Part shown: piece after piece, positions 19,901 through 26,975 of the stretch | Numbering within the stretch: position 1 is the stretch's first letter | How the letters are laid out: each line of letters begins with the position of its first letter | From: Tritrichomonas musculus | Lineage: Eukaryota > Parabasalia > Tritrichomonadida > Tritrichomonadidae | DNA: 64,000 bases | Assembly: GCA_039105265.1 (NCBI GenBank) | Contig: JAPFFF010000011.1 | Location: forward strand, 3,410,001 to 3,474,000 | Direction: 5' to 3' | Notes under the pieces: model-generated | Told to the model about the DNA's origin: nothing | Databases searched by the model: none | The model's input: only the letters and a program-made list of their open reading frames with translations | Program-made: the position numbers and the translations under genes

Positions 19901-21984
19901 ATTACTTTCCGATTCATTATGAATTGTGAACAGTTACTCACAATATTTGAGAGCTTCTGAAGATACGGATATTTCAATTGAATTGTGAAGTCTTCTCGAA
20001 GTGAATACCGAGTCTCTGAGAGGTAAAACTTGCCAATAGTGATACCATATTCTTCTTCACATTCAATTGATTCAAGGTAATACAAAAATTGTTCGTTATC
20101 AATTTTGTATGACATTCCAGAGGTGAAAATGAGAGGTGAATTCATTTTCCTTATGAATTCGGTTTTGCCATTTGAATAGATCATTCTTTCTTCAATTATT
20201 GAGTCATCATAGAGAAGAAACATCGAATCATTAGAGAAGAGAACATTCAACAGCTTCTTCTCTTGACGATCCAAAACGATTTCTTCAGTTGTCTGCTTGC
20301 ATTCAATTTCATTTTCTTCAATTTGAAAAGCTTCGTTCAAGTCGAAGTTTGTTCGACAATTCCACTTTAAATCAACATTTGTGAAGACCACAATTTTGTC
20401 ACTTTTTAGCTGTGCTATTCGAAGGTAGTCATCATTAAAGCCTATTGAAAGAATTGGCCATTCATCAAGGTCAATTTTAACACTATCAAAAAGTTCTTCA
20501 TTTGTTTCAATTTTAAATTTTTCTTCTGTTCTTAAATTGATCTTTTTCTTTCTTTCATTTTGACGGTTTTTTCTGCTTGTGTTATTTTTTATCTTGCCTT
20601 TTTTTTTATGGAATCGTTGAGTGCTCTTTATTCCCTTCAAAAACTTCTTGTGCAGGAATTCTTTGTACTTGGCAAACTTGCTTCTTTTTCGCTGATTTAT
20701 CGAGTCTAGCTCATAGTCGGGCGAAACGCGAACTTTGTGAATCATTTTGTCACGAAGACAAAGGAGATAAATGACTCCTTTTGAAACAGCTATTTTGGCT
20801 TCTCCTTGGCTGCTCCTTTTTAGCATTTCTTCAATGCTGGCGTTCTCTTCTTCTTTGAATTTTACGGTTTTGTTCGTATCGTTGTTGCAAATGATTCCTT
20901 TTTTTGTCAAGAAAAAATCGTTCTTTTTGTCAACACTGAATGAGAAGTCAAGAATATCTTCTTTACGGGTGTCTTTAATGAACAAAGTGCGCGATATTGG
21001 AAAGCATGAAATTGAATCAATTGAAATTTTTTTGAATGAAAAATCATCGTCAAAATTGAATTCTTTTTTATCGGATTCAAGAATGATGAATTCGAGTAAA
21101 ATAACCAAAAAATCATGGATCTTATGGATCTTCATATATAGTTGCATCTTAATTAGTAGTATTAACCGATATAAATTGAATTCTTCACTTTTTGAATCTA
21201 ATTGAATAAAATATTTGAATAATCGTTGATTGAGTTCCTCTTTGCTTTCTTGAACACTTGCGGGTAATAAACTACTCAAAAAACTATCAAATATTTTGAG
21301 AGTATTCAATATAAATGTTAAAGAGAATGAATAAGGCATTTGACATTTCAATAAAATTTTTAAAAAATTAATGAGATCGTCTTGTGAATACATATATTTG
21401 TGCTTTCCTGCTTGTTTATTTGCATTTGATGATTTTTGTAAAATTAAAAATAGCGAATTTTCATATTTTCGTAAGTTATTAAATGAAAATGACCCATGAG
21501 AAGGAGAATTCGTACTATATACATAAGATGGAAACAATGTTCTTTTAATCGGCATAGTTCTTAAATCTTTTTTGATTTTTTTCGTATAAAAAAAAGAGAA
21601 TTCTCTTAAAAAATTTTGGTTAGATAAAACCTTAAATGAAAAATTTGATAATTGATTTTTAAATGTATTCGTCATACCTTCTTCATCAGTTAATAAATTA
21701 GCAAGTGTAGATATGATATTTTTTTCAAATCTTTTTCTTTCTTCTTTGTCTTTACTGTAACATTTTTTAGAGTAAAATTGATATTCAATATTACGAATTG
21801 CTTTGTAAATAAAATTGCTAAATAAATGTTGGCATGTCTTAGCACTATTTGAAGAAGGGGTACTTACATTTGAACAAAAAAATGGTTGTGTGAAAAATAG
21901 ATACGGAGTTAATTCAAATCGAGTTTGGTTTAATCCAGACTGAGTTTCTACTAAGTAATAATCAAACTCCATTATGGAGTCCAT
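7987..21984 (-). CDS. Giant HECT-domain E3 ubiquitin ligase with SPRY domain and FG-like repeats
   Basis: One intronless 14-kb gene encoding 4665 residues. The true start is the ATG at 21982-21984; the frame extends three codons further only through a TTG. The C terminus is a complete HECT domain (roughly nt 7990-9200): DVGGPGREIF in the N lobe, LVCGEPECNVDQM, then FIRFSTGSLGLPAPG, and the catalytic AHTCF with Cys4622. It should form a thioester with ubiquitin and pass it to substrates. A SPRY/B30.2 domain lies near nt 15.4-15.9 kb (FIGFIDLEETDY...GDLIGCYY...LTINGK). Between SPRY and HECT lies about 1000 residues of S/T/N/A-rich sequence (nt 9.6-12.8 kb) with repeated aromatic patches. The N-terminal 2000 residues are largely helical and unassigned, with KKKKKEKKKK-type basic runs. 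Overall plan resembles HERC1 or HECTD4, but I could not assign orthology. Confidence 0.9.
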   Translation of the reverse strand: MDSIMEFDYYLVETQSGLNQTRFELTPYLFFTQPFFCSNVSTPSSNSAKTCQHLFSNFIYKAIRNIEYQFYSKKCYSKDKEERKRFEKNIISTLANLLTDEEGMTNTFKNQLSNFSFKVLSNQNFLREFSFFYTKKIKKDLRTMPIKRTLFPSYVYSTNSPSHGSFSFNNLRKYENSLFLILQKSSNANKQAGKHKYMYSQDDLINFLKILLKCQMPYSFSLTFILNTLKIFDSFLSSLLPASVQESKEELNQRLFKYFIQLDSKSEEFNLYRLILLIKMQLYMKIHKIHDFLVILLEFIILESDKKEFNFDDDFSFKKISIDSISCFPISRTLFIKDTRKEDILDFSFSVDKKNDFFLTKKGIICNNDTNKTVKFKEEENASIEEMLKRSSQGEAKIAVSKGVIYLLCLRDKMIHKVRVSPDYELDSINQRKRSKFAKYKEFLHKKFLKGIKSTQRFHKKKGKIKNNTSRKNRQNERKKKINLRTEEKFKIETNEELFDSVKIDLDEWPILSIGFNDDYLRIAQLKSDKIVVFTNVDLKWNCRTNFDLNEAFQIEENEIECKQTTEEIVLDRQEKKLLNVLFSNDSMFLLYDDSIIEERMIYSNGKTEFIRKMNSPLIFTSGMSYKIDNEQFLYYLESIECEEEYGITIGKFYLSETRYSLREDFTIQLKYPYLQKLSNIVSNCSQFIMNRKVIKGFTNVDFEQYFDKGFEEDQLEPLLTKKKFELTVFPDEMSTIIQSPPSSIPLFETLKEHIKELKDENLKKFFILLFIKISGANLLYETNQKCYNKKFTDSMNKILRNYRKFIFDLYELYESKNESNEIMIVEAMIFTLTIGGKYLFYPNLYNQLHAFFNQIFRKYSKSNLILRSISPFLFSYPSSLYIIDKDFYNILSKIEEPMNIHSLFLRNIIYIYLEVNFSRKMVFDDFIKFIHPYFEMLFRFIYKCLKKDKILIIFVEQLLSYFFCMEQPNAVFSLTLENSLIGISQNLFNKISQIKGVLESDKEFLDRNHELEKYEVHKEVVVIESDHPYNSEVINVIENNETKKEEKKETRISDMILYSNKKKKKKEKKKKEFIIQDIASVDFGLKANKIYIDIDKKSKISPDDKILFYSKSQLRELKLNGQNKIDLNKYIVIYSNKVRVAIARKIKTSEKVEEKLWGVKMKIIGISFEYPFDWQPNPHLYFYNHFISFLVGVHNVAYESTPLKEVEKKFKLILDEKIIQGIQFEEIINYEKNQKEKENEESLNQDNDNKIIENEKTLNLNQNKESLIQNQVDIDNQNQPNESLNKNQIKDGQNNIKVNKMKLAVMPVRQMSQGLSRGISYDSEKDDSKYEDKKKTEFIFGIIQSNMNPIYKRFLDVLYSKTWKRKYIRLNESKKEILEIEHYFIACLLKQLGLISLCIDFNQTIMRTRNEDLDKIEAPDRLVSLWKKVFSLRRELFYKQQQSKQNKNIDPATKDTFEKYSEEVKQKCKLLLYSVPILKFKDKGNLSNEEVESSAKMIIKFITYEMPLSSVTELISIRRRRLLISKRSIKLMSAFVNAKLLFESSKPIFTLFYGGITYSFRSMRNVIYTKKNCKGVTLNELDEYDNDYSSLTLGIINNVFTQPSIAMISNLGFLKAILFNHKNNKSRIICAKTLITMLLNNENNKTSFKYEINFVLILIVLAIALKTKDKILCDYVVSLISSSKIDIMSINLILTVIPIFNDLGIDVSSVLNENTSLELVAAFNNIPILAKSYFYWLSKLFVKEDQSILTKRHDFIRKVFIGIGQAFVGKSCLFINDSFDPFCHRQVCETMISFIRLLFNSKNDILMSIIHDILKNEIKEIKMDSDEEKIMISIGLFASFGQTLSSLEHDRKLSSSINQDSCITILGYNPTIEEIITSDNKNESNMNSYSNSVFLDNIDLDLTEEEVGNILDLHETLINSQYFKEDQEYEKEINQKEITENVLISTFYSFLPIVMQNKKNAAILLNEENMKRSLSIFNLSKQKVSSNENSILMLSHYLEQAIVSPLYNTKSTAEPFLNGTRFMKMNHGEIIYNNNENDLIKGNINHLSLFLCNRPFDSKMETFYELKVKNIGFRNIFIGFIDLEETDYNRAFGFGSFAMMDIFCRKSQSLSDKIINISDEPMWNSKFPFKEGDLIGCYYTENFVYLTINGKLSEFRLSHKSLKAYSPIIIIDSDEAELEVVRNATIVDFKDDKFDFLNVKNVPSNYFEAKDIKSTTQDGTKMNDFLFLHEDFDENEGEQLIGQFVSFSRAIFIESDLETLEPIGVNLLPFKGNYGIIKDMHELSDNNRYVSKVKVEVYNNLSLSKEVINEELDSRYFKYYKTNFFNLIENRTNTKFGLNSAFNIDDLPDKYKENLNHNSIRNFLKHRTIKENSKSIAIIFIRYLVFILIDYLRYSRSRLLTDEGINTSEAQCIIEALSFSLPTITLFSPSFEAKIDQTTINDYIIFQDEQPKGDHENGNEKAKQFYKIPGLQSCFDLSFKIFLEKSKSFISPHFLNKLLQSCFDNVSSNGMPDILKSLYYMIPCAHKIESISPLPEKVSLKDYVFNYQSKVFGNTRNFVGFIPILLSTLPDKLPCVVCRDKRFRIASDVVSYFTNFTANSTITFSWDYNVRSEKFDENYKMQFGIFMLSKNLPEKLLNGPLGFIQIVFNIIQILDSNELKEDILQKLFTLTMMKNPLTYPFIQAMIASFISENELHDKFVTKSAFDSFSLLSKASPSLCQIEEFPTYQNELPLIFCIYSNLIKIRYAELHHEDDLSSLFDKYYAINKELFSIYDDDESRINYVEGSIVNSNNDRNRNSFSSSSSKKKKDFRLFYLLYFYSILLNNEKCFPYPKFLFYHDRMRQHFGSFRKVITKSEVSCFNVKKGLFEMNIQYRSEKIENDFKMMCSFKLVSLYEKDKASSILKKSVMQFNSKIIIHQLEDDAQIELPQTGEPVEVSFPLEILVCKLGMIELKNGEVFVVDFCPSREQQKEYFIQHYNQLQEEFDEFISIGKYDNELSNKILASIESKKEKESQNERNANSQHFDFGRIFLSSFSNRPFNSSNTSIFRQSAYRANNVFDDFVNNDIFSETFESNSSNVSSTTLNSTNNTSANANSTALSSTNNTSTNASSTALSGTNNTSANASSTALSGTNNTSANASSTALSGTNDTSTNASSTALSGTNNTSANASNTALSGTNDTSTNASSTSLNNNDANASSSGASVSSGINKNATDANKNSDTLSSNSSSDANASKSSEHSSTSFKESPLNTASNSSSDVKFGSAGSSQNSSCIFSISANPSNDAFKLNYINRNAGTNSDSKAGASNASNAGSSSGPSYKFNFNSFTSNAGKNNAFNAGMKDAMSTEGASSNTPLKFSFNSSTNSASTNNEPNAAGSPFKFNFNTSNASNATSPCKISISNSASNASTNSDSNANGPFKFSFNNSASNATNSGSSTNTSNAANTNTNSPFKFSFNNSASNETNSGSSTNTNNTANTSTNSPFKLNYFNSSTSNASNAGNTSTNPNPNLAAASPDASQGKIAAGSANASASNAFSFNFFKSNTNDGKTNSNSAGSNTFSLSSANSNAGTNAGSSDSVSPNLLSKFAPPATSSNTSTNSGFSFNNPTVKLVTTQNDADGAVNSPKPSAFKFGGVTTGFGASKVLDGANDELKFDFFSKDASKSHDSKGGNEGGGAGGASNDSGASKVDKGAESSTKADNASANASSPFKLNYFNSSTNNAGTNSDSNASAGNAANTNTSSPFKLNYFNSSTNNASASSDSSTNTSNAANSTAKVPFKFSFNNSSSNAANTNTSSPFKLNYFNSNTNNASTSSDSNASTSNAANSSANGPFKFSFNNSASNAANSNTNSPFKLNYFNGSTNNASTNSDSNASTSNAANSSANGPFKFSFNNSASNATNSGSSTNTSNAANTSTNSPFKLNYFNGSTSNASTSSGFKFNHTTASTSNASNAGNASTNPNPSSNAGSASASPDNAGSANASTCNAFKFNLFKSTTNDGKANASTTGSSANSSASHNAGSGDSSGAKPNLITNSPIQFEFVPAANSQTGTKGSVSNQSSPFTLNASTSPTTIVTSTSASPSALQSPFSFSVSAGSSQLRSSGFRSSPSAGSSSSDQRTSRTGILGLGENRDLYKRYEIEKIAAKIPHEIPSMTANPHILSLRYSVLQEYNRLVEETMVSYSDQKSSSNSFYYYRSRDSTASQLWNISLSSKSKHENFYMQQIICPAFSMNTSSKFKFINQLFMCEEKDSIHLKTLDFNRFEQQQFMDKFANPNARNSHARPLFIQFIDQVDILSLSSLKVHRNSPFKVRLNGENAADVGGPGREIFSSLILEMMNDHIGIFTFNPNRRNKVADTNQEDLIPNKVFNESYFFQFENGYRFYRRFVYAGSLIAVCIVSNLPQPMLLSSFIWEYLTYGSVSIESIYQIDSNFENIIKTAENLQKEIIENNLSEDEFESRFSRSFEVNDSFGKVVELIPSGSKITVTIEKLNEFIESAKNFRIHEFDQQLKDLKEGFDTVMCYKNITRILNPAELKLLVCGEPECNVDQMRKLTKVQIEGSQKGVADYASKMEQMFWNVMESFSVEERMLFIRFSTGSLGLPAPGLRWEKDLTVKIYTKEETDRTGDNLAKAHTCFSEVDIPYFENESELAKILRICIRYAGLITESAENPEVISEFS
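9690..12170 (-). repeat. PFKFSFN / PFKLNYFN aromatic-patch repeat array inside HECT ligase
   Basis: In the encoded protein, twelve exact PFK cores are spaced by 25-60 S/T/N/A-rich residues: one PFKFNFN, five PFKFSFN and six PFKLNYFN. About a dozen variants also occur (AFKLNY, YKFNFN, LKFSFN, AFKFGG, LKFDFF, AFKFNLF, PFSFSV and others). The arrangement resembles the FxFG/FG patches of nucleoporins, although only one patch carries a true FG-type pair (FKFGG). Confidence 0.8.
12426..12745 (-). repeat. 45-bp minisatellite, seven units, coding
   Basis: Seven units at exact 45-bp spacing (landmark CTTGCATTTG on the + strand at 12431, 12476, 12521, 12566, 12611, 12656, 12701). Each encodes a 15-residue unit of the type NASSTALSGTNNTSA. 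Units differ at a few positions, alternating N/D and A/T. Confidence 0.9.
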
Positions 21985-22240
21985 ATATGTCAAAAATAAT
22001 CATTATATTTTGAATGAATTTTACAAATTATTTCAATAATCTCTCAATATTAATTATTTAAAAATATATTGAAACCAACCTATCTAATAATGCATTTATG
22101 CACAATATTAAGATTTTAAAAGCCATATAATAAATATCAAATACTTATTTATTCTTTATCTCAATTTTTTAATGAAAATTTTCAATTTTGGCTTTTCTAA
22201 ACGTCTTTTTTTATTTGGCGCGACCACCGTTTATAAAAGA

Positions 22241-22249
22241 TCGTTATTT
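22241..22249 (+). promoter_or_regulatory. TCGTTATTT promoter-type motif, IFT70 gene
   Basis: TCGTTATTT ends 18 nt before the ATG at 22268. The same 9-mer lies upstream of the genes starting at 36265 and 63724. Its core is the reverse complement of TAACGA, a Myb recognition element described in trichomonad promoters. A functional role is inference. Confidence 0.45.
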
Positions 22250-22267
22250 GCAAAATTCTAAAGTTTT

Positions 22268-24202
22268 ATGCAAACACCGACAGAAAATTATACTCGTAAT
22301 ATTTATACCCTTCTTGGAGATCAAAATTATAATGAAGTTATTAGAATTTTGGAAAATGAACTTCACTCTTTTCCGGATTCTACCGCCATTTATTCGATTA
22401 TGGGCTATTGTTATTGGCAACAAGAAGATTTTGCCAAGGCAACTACTAGTTATCAAAAACTTGTTCAATTAAATCCAAACAACGATTCTTATAAACTTCA
22501 TCTTGCGCATTGTCAGTATAAAACAGATCAATATTACGAAGCAATCAGAACATCATCTGGTGTGCAATCACCAAAATTAAAATCACAAGTTTCTTTATTG
22601 CAAGCAGCTATCAGATATGCAGAAGAAGATATTCAATCTTCAAAATCTATTCTTGCTGAAAATGATCAAGAAGATATAGATATCATGATGGATACTGCAT
22701 GTATCCTTTACAAAGAAGATCGATTTGAAGAAGCCCTTGAAAAATATATGGAAGTTAAAAGAACTCATGGTTTTATTCCTGAAGTTGCTTATTGTATTGC
22801 ATTATGTCATTATCGACTTAATCGTTTTCCAGAAACTATACAAATGATATCAGAAATTAAAAGTCAAGCATCTCGACAATATCCAGAAATGCTACGTTCG
22901 CTTGCTGGTGATTCAGTTGATTTTGATGCGCAAGGACTAATTCAAAAAGCTAAAGACGCGTTTGTGGTTGAAGCTGTGAACCTTTTGAGTGCCCTAGACT
23001 TTGATCAACGCCATTTCAAAGAAGCGCGTGATGTTCTTCGAGAATTGCCAAACAGAAATGAAGAAGAAATTGATCCAATTACACTCCATAACTTGGCACT
23101 TGTTACAATGGAAGATAATCCATCTGCTTCTTTTGCCAAATTGACTTTTCTTCTTGGAAGCGAGTCAATGCCACCTGAAACATTTCGTAACCTTTTAATT
23201 GGTTATTGTAAGTATGATTACTATACATATGCTGCTGATTTATTAGCTGAAAACGCTGATCTCGCCTTGAAGACCATGGGACAACCAATGCTTGATTTTC
23301 TTGACGCATATTTACTTTGTGCCACATCAAAAGAAGAAGCATATCGTAAATTTGATGACTTATGTAAAGTCAACGCAGATATTTTAAGAAGATTAATGCG
23401 TGATGTAGAAGATGCTAGAAAAACTCATGATGATCAACTGCAGATGTCATTGACACTGCAATTTGAGGTAGCTGTTAATGATTTAGTTCCAGTTTTAATG
23501 TCTCAGGCTAAAATTTTCTGGGACATGGAGAAATATCAATTAGTTGAAGGTATTTTATTGAAATATACTGATTTTTGTGCAGAAAATAGAACATGGAAAT
23601 TGAATCTCGCACATACTTATTTCATGGAACCAGGAAAAATGGCAGATGCAATCAGTCTCTACGAGCCTCTTGTTCTTGGTGAAGAGAATCTCCTTGATGT
23701 CGAAGCAATTATTGTTGCTGATTTATGTGCTGCATATGTTATTCTTGAACAGAATGAAATGGCAGATAATTTAATCAACAAATTAACAGAAGAAGAAGCT
23801 GCAAAACTCAAAGAAGATGAAAACACACATCTCTATCATTTGTCTATCATTCATCTTGTTATTGGAACTTTGTATTGTGCACATAGAAATTTCGAATTTG
23901 GTATAGATTATGTTCTTAAGGCCTTCACACCAATGAGCCAAAAGTTAAATGCAGATACTTGGTTTTACGCAAAGAAATGCTTGTTTGAACTTATTAGATC
24001 AATGGCTCTAAGACAATACGTGATTCCCGATGTTCTTTTTGATAAGATTTGTTCATTTTTAGATGAAGTCGATAAAAACGGTAAAAAGATCGATTCAATT
24101 ATAGATTTAACGATTCAAGCTGAAGAAGCGAGAGAGAATCAAACTATTAGTTTTGAAGCGAGAGTGATTAAGGCTATATTGTTGAAAATGTATATGTTTT
24201 AA
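22268..24202 (+). CDS. IFT70: Intraflagellar transport protein IFT70 (TTC30/DYF-1)
   Basis: A 644-residue tetratricopeptide-repeat protein that matches IFT70 from end to end. The N terminus YTRNIYTLLGDQNYNEVIRI is followed by TAIYSIMGYCYWQQEDFAKA. The middle has the family hallmarks DPITLHNLALVTME, FRNLLIGYCKYDYYTYAADL and LLAENADL. The C-terminal part has PVLMSQAKIFWDMEKYQLVE, WKLNLAHTYFM and ADTWFYAKKCLFEL. IFT70 is a core subunit of IFT-B, needed to carry tubulin and other cargo into growing flagella. Length is close to the usual 650-680 residues. Start at ATG 22268 is supported by the motif 18 nt upstream. The stop overlaps a TAAA (TTTTAAAAAA), the kind of polyadenylation signal known from trichomonads. 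It is divergent from the HECT gene across 283 bp. Confidence 0.94.
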   Translation: MQTPTENYTRNIYTLLGDQNYNEVIRILENELHSFPDSTAIYSIMGYCYWQQEDFAKATTSYQKLVQLNPNNDSYKLHLAHCQYKTDQYYEAIRTSSGVQSPKLKSQVSLLQAAIRYAEEDIQSSKSILAENDQEDIDIMMDTACILYKEDRFEEALEKYMEVKRTHGFIPEVAYCIALCHYRLNRFPETIQMISEIKSQASRQYPEMLRSLAGDSVDFDAQGLIQKAKDAFVVEAVNLLSALDFDQRHFKEARDVLRELPNRNEEEIDPITLHNLALVTMEDNPSASFAKLTFLLGSESMPPETFRNLLIGYCKYDYYTYAADLLAENADLALKTMGQPMLDFLDAYLLCATSKEEAYRKFDDLCKVNADILRRLMRDVEDARKTHDDQLQMSLTLQFEVAVNDLVPVLMSQAKIFWDMEKYQLVEGILLKYTDFCAENRTWKLNLAHTYFMEPGKMADAISLYEPLVLGEENLLDVEAIIVADLCAAYVILEQNEMADNLINKLTEEEAAKLKEDENTHLYHLSIIHLVIGTLYCAHRNFEFGIDYVLKAFTPMSQKLNADTWFYAKKCLFELIRSMALRQYVIPDVLFDKICSFLDEVDKNGKKIDSIIDLTIQAEEARENQTISFEARVIKAILLKMYMF

Positions 24203-24300
24203 AAAATATATTATTTCTCTATATATTAATATAATAATAAATAGAAATGCATCATTTAATTATTCTAATAAAATGGTGATTATTCTTAAAAAAATATGCT

Positions 24301-24308
24301 GATATATT
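24301..24308 (+). repeat. Target-site duplication GATATATT, left of element A
   Basis: Identical to 25372-25379 and directly abutting the left terminal inverted repeat. AT-rich sequence alone could give such a match, but both copies sit exactly at the repeat ends. Confidence 0.78.
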
Positions 24309-25371
24309 ATGGGTGATGCAAAGATGAAAACACGTTACACGTTTTTTGAAAATTTATGAATATCTCTTTTTATATTTAATATAATTAACTAAATTCTATA
24401 TAGAACTTTTTTTATTTCTAATTAAATATTTTTATATGATAATTCATTAAGCTATTCAAACTTTTTTGGAAATCATTTAATGTGAAATATCATGAAATGA
24501 TATTGATTTTGAGTAGTATACTGTTTTATTTTATATTCAAATACATTTCCATTTTCTAATAATTTAGTTAAAAATAATTTTATCTTCAAAGTGATAAAAA
24601 AAAAATATATTTTTTGGTTTTATACTATATAGATTTAACTTTTCTGAAATATCAAACAAATTCTTGATAATATAAAGTGTCAATACATATTTTTACTTAT
24701 GTGATATTTATGACCATATACTATAAAATAATCACATTTTATCGTGCGCAACTTTATTTCAAAATGAAATTTGTATCAAATACCATTCAATATATATCTA
24801 ATATTATTAGGTATTATTTGGTATTCATATCATATATAAATTATATTTAATATATATTTGATTTTCATTTGAAATATATTTATAATAAATAAAATAATCA
24901 TAAATTAAAAAAAATTTTTTACATAACAGTTTTTGATAATAGTTTAGAAAAATTATTTCAATTACCTTTCTTAATTTATTGAATGATAATGTATAAATAA
25001 AATTATTTTATTTCATTCATTTTTAAATTATTATATCTTATTAAAAATAACTTGTAATTGTTATTAGAATTATTATATATATATATATATTTATAAAATT
25101 AAAAATAAATATCATATTCAATATTAGTATATTCTAATTTTAATATAAAAACATAAGAATTTAATTTATAATATTTTCTGATAATATTGAATTAAAAATT
25201 GGGAAAATTCTGAATAAGATTATTTTTTCCTCATTCAATTTTAATATACATATATAGTTGCGCAACATTAATTTTGTAGTTCCGGACCTCATTTATCTCT
25301 TATAATATATATCATTATATTTAAATTATTAATATAAAGCAAAAGCATTTTTTTATCGTTGTACCACCCAT
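24309..25371. mobile_element. Non-autonomous DNA transposon A (TIR, 8-bp TSD)
   Basis: A 1063-bp AT-rich non-coding element. The left end reads ATGGGTGATGCAAAGATG and the right end, on the opposite strand, ATGGGTGGTACAACGATA. They match at 17 of the first 22 positions. It is flanked on both sides by a perfect 8-bp direct repeat GATATATT (24301-24308 and 25372-25379), a target-site duplication. No transposase or reading frame worth naming is inside. An internal inverted pair AGTTGCGCA/TGCGCAACT type lies near 24744 and 25256. The ends match element B at 32163-33334. An 8-bp duplication is typical of hAT and a few other superfamilies; the superfamily is not settled. Confidence 0.82.
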
Positions 25372-25379
25372 GATATATT
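25372..25379 (+). repeat. Target-site duplication GATATATT, right of element A
   Basis: Right-hand partner of 24301-24308, directly after the terminal CACCCAT. Confidence 0.78.
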
Positions 25380-26180
25380 TTTATTTTCAAATGATTTAGT
25401 CTAATTCAAAAAGTTCTTTTTATTTTTTGTTATCTTTTCAATTTTCATTATTTACAAGGAAATTCAGAAAAGTTAGAATTAAAGATTTCTTTTTATTTCT
25501 TGGATATTTTGAGAAATAACAATTAGTTTATATTCCAATTAAAGCATTTTTATTAATAAAATAGAATGATTTGAATTCTAAAGCAAGAATTTACCATATC
25601 CTTTTTATTAAATATTGACATCATTCATATCATTTAAATATTATACTTGCAATTACCAAACAAATATTATCAATGATATTTTTGATTTATCATTGATAAA
25701 TCTTTGTTTAAAAAAATAAAAATTTTATATCATTTTAAAATGCATTGTTAAATAAAAAGAAACAAAAGCATGATAAGATTATGTCATAATCATTATGTCG
25801 ATTATTTAGTGTTTTCAAAATCCACCTTTCAATTATTTGAATTCTGAAATATAATTGATTTTACTTATTCAACGGTTCACTTTTATTTTGAAAGTATTCA
25901 GAATTTCTTTAAATGCTTAGATATTTTAGAATATCAAGAGTTAAGAAAATTTAAATTAGTATTTAAATTTTCAAATAAATTCTATCAAAATTAATTCTTT
26001 CGAAGTTATCAAAAATGAATTCTGCATATTAGTCAACCTATGGCATCAAATTAAAAAAAAAAATTACAATATTTTTAAATCTTATAAAAAGTTAAAAACG
26101 CAATATTTTTTTGTTTTCTTCAAAAAGTTAATTCAATTATTTTCAAAAATTCACCTAACATATATCTAGAGTTTTCGTTT
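25380..26180. other. AT-rich spacer upstream of IBD gene
   Basis: About 800 bp of very AT-rich sequence between transposon A and the IBD gene. I see no gene, RNA or clear repeat. No TCGTTATTT motif lies near the following start codon. Confidence 0.7.
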
Positions 26181-26975
26181 ATGGATCTTTTTTCTGATTC
26201 ATCCTTTTTGAGTTTAGATTTGGAGAAAGATAGTAATTTAATATTCGAAGCTTTTGATTTTGAATCACAAATCAAGTTCTCTTCTCCATCAGCAAATACA
26301 AATTCAAAAACAGAACAACAAAGTGGCTCAGATAAAAATCATAAGTTTATCAATGGAAATCATCTGATACAACCTAATCAATCAAAATTAATTAATTCAG
26401 TAAACGAAATCAAAATTGCACCTTCACAAAATCAACGTCTATCTTCAACAAGTTTTAAGGAACAAACTCAAGAATTAACCCCAACAATTGAGAAATTTGA
26501 AGCTGCAATGGCAGACAAGTCTTTAATAATCAACCCAAAAAAAATGGGATTTATTCCTTCATCTTTTTGGACTGATAAAGAAATTCTGTTTAGTGATGTG
26601 GTTTCAGATTTCTTTCAAAGAAAAAATAATTCAAATTGTAGATTTATACACAAATTGTATAATGCACTCAGAATGGTTGAATTTGACTCAAAGTTCATTC
26701 CAATTGTCGGAATACAATGGATAAATGATTCAATTCTTAGAATTAATCGAATCGTCATTGCCAAACTCTTAAGAATAAAAGCTATAGAAGGATCATTATT
26801 CCATCAACAAGGAAATTTCCCTTCTCATGGATTTGTTGAACTTGAGCCTGCGGATGTTAGAAAGATATATCCAAACTTTGACTTCTCTATTGATCGATTA
26901 CTCACTCACAAAGACCATATTTTCGTTAAAGGCTGTACAGAAGAAGAAGTGCTCAAATGCAAATGGAAGCAATGA
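26181..26975 (+). CDS. IBD-domain initiator-binding protein (IBP39 family)
   Basis: A 264-residue protein. The N-terminal 110 residues are polar and disordered (N/S/Q-rich). Residues about 115-240 look like the winged-helix Inr-binding domain of trichomonad IBP39 (IBD family): FIPSSFWTDKEIL, then CRFIHKLYNALRMVEFD, FIPIVGIQWINDSILRINR and EGSLFHQQGNFPSHGFVEL. In Trichomonas vaginalis IBP39 binds the initiator element that most protein-coding genes have in place of a TATA box. The family is expanded in parabasalids, so this may be a paralogue with another target rather than the general factor. The second IBP39 domain that contacts RNA polymerase II is not evident in the short C terminus. Start at ATG 26181. 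The assignment is from memory of the family. Confidence 0.75.
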   Translation: MDLFSDSSFLSLDLEKDSNLIFEAFDFESQIKFSSPSANTNSKTEQQSGSDKNHKFINGNHLIQPNQSKLINSVNEIKIAPSQNQRLSSTSFKEQTQELTPTIEKFEAAMADKSLIINPKKMGFIPSSFWTDKEILFSDVVSDFFQRKNNSNCRFIHKLYNALRMVEFDSKFIPIVGIQWINDSILRINRIVIAKLLRIKAIEGSLFHQQGNFPSHGFVELEPADVRKIYPNFDFSIDRLLTHKDHIFVKGCTEEEVLKCKWKQ

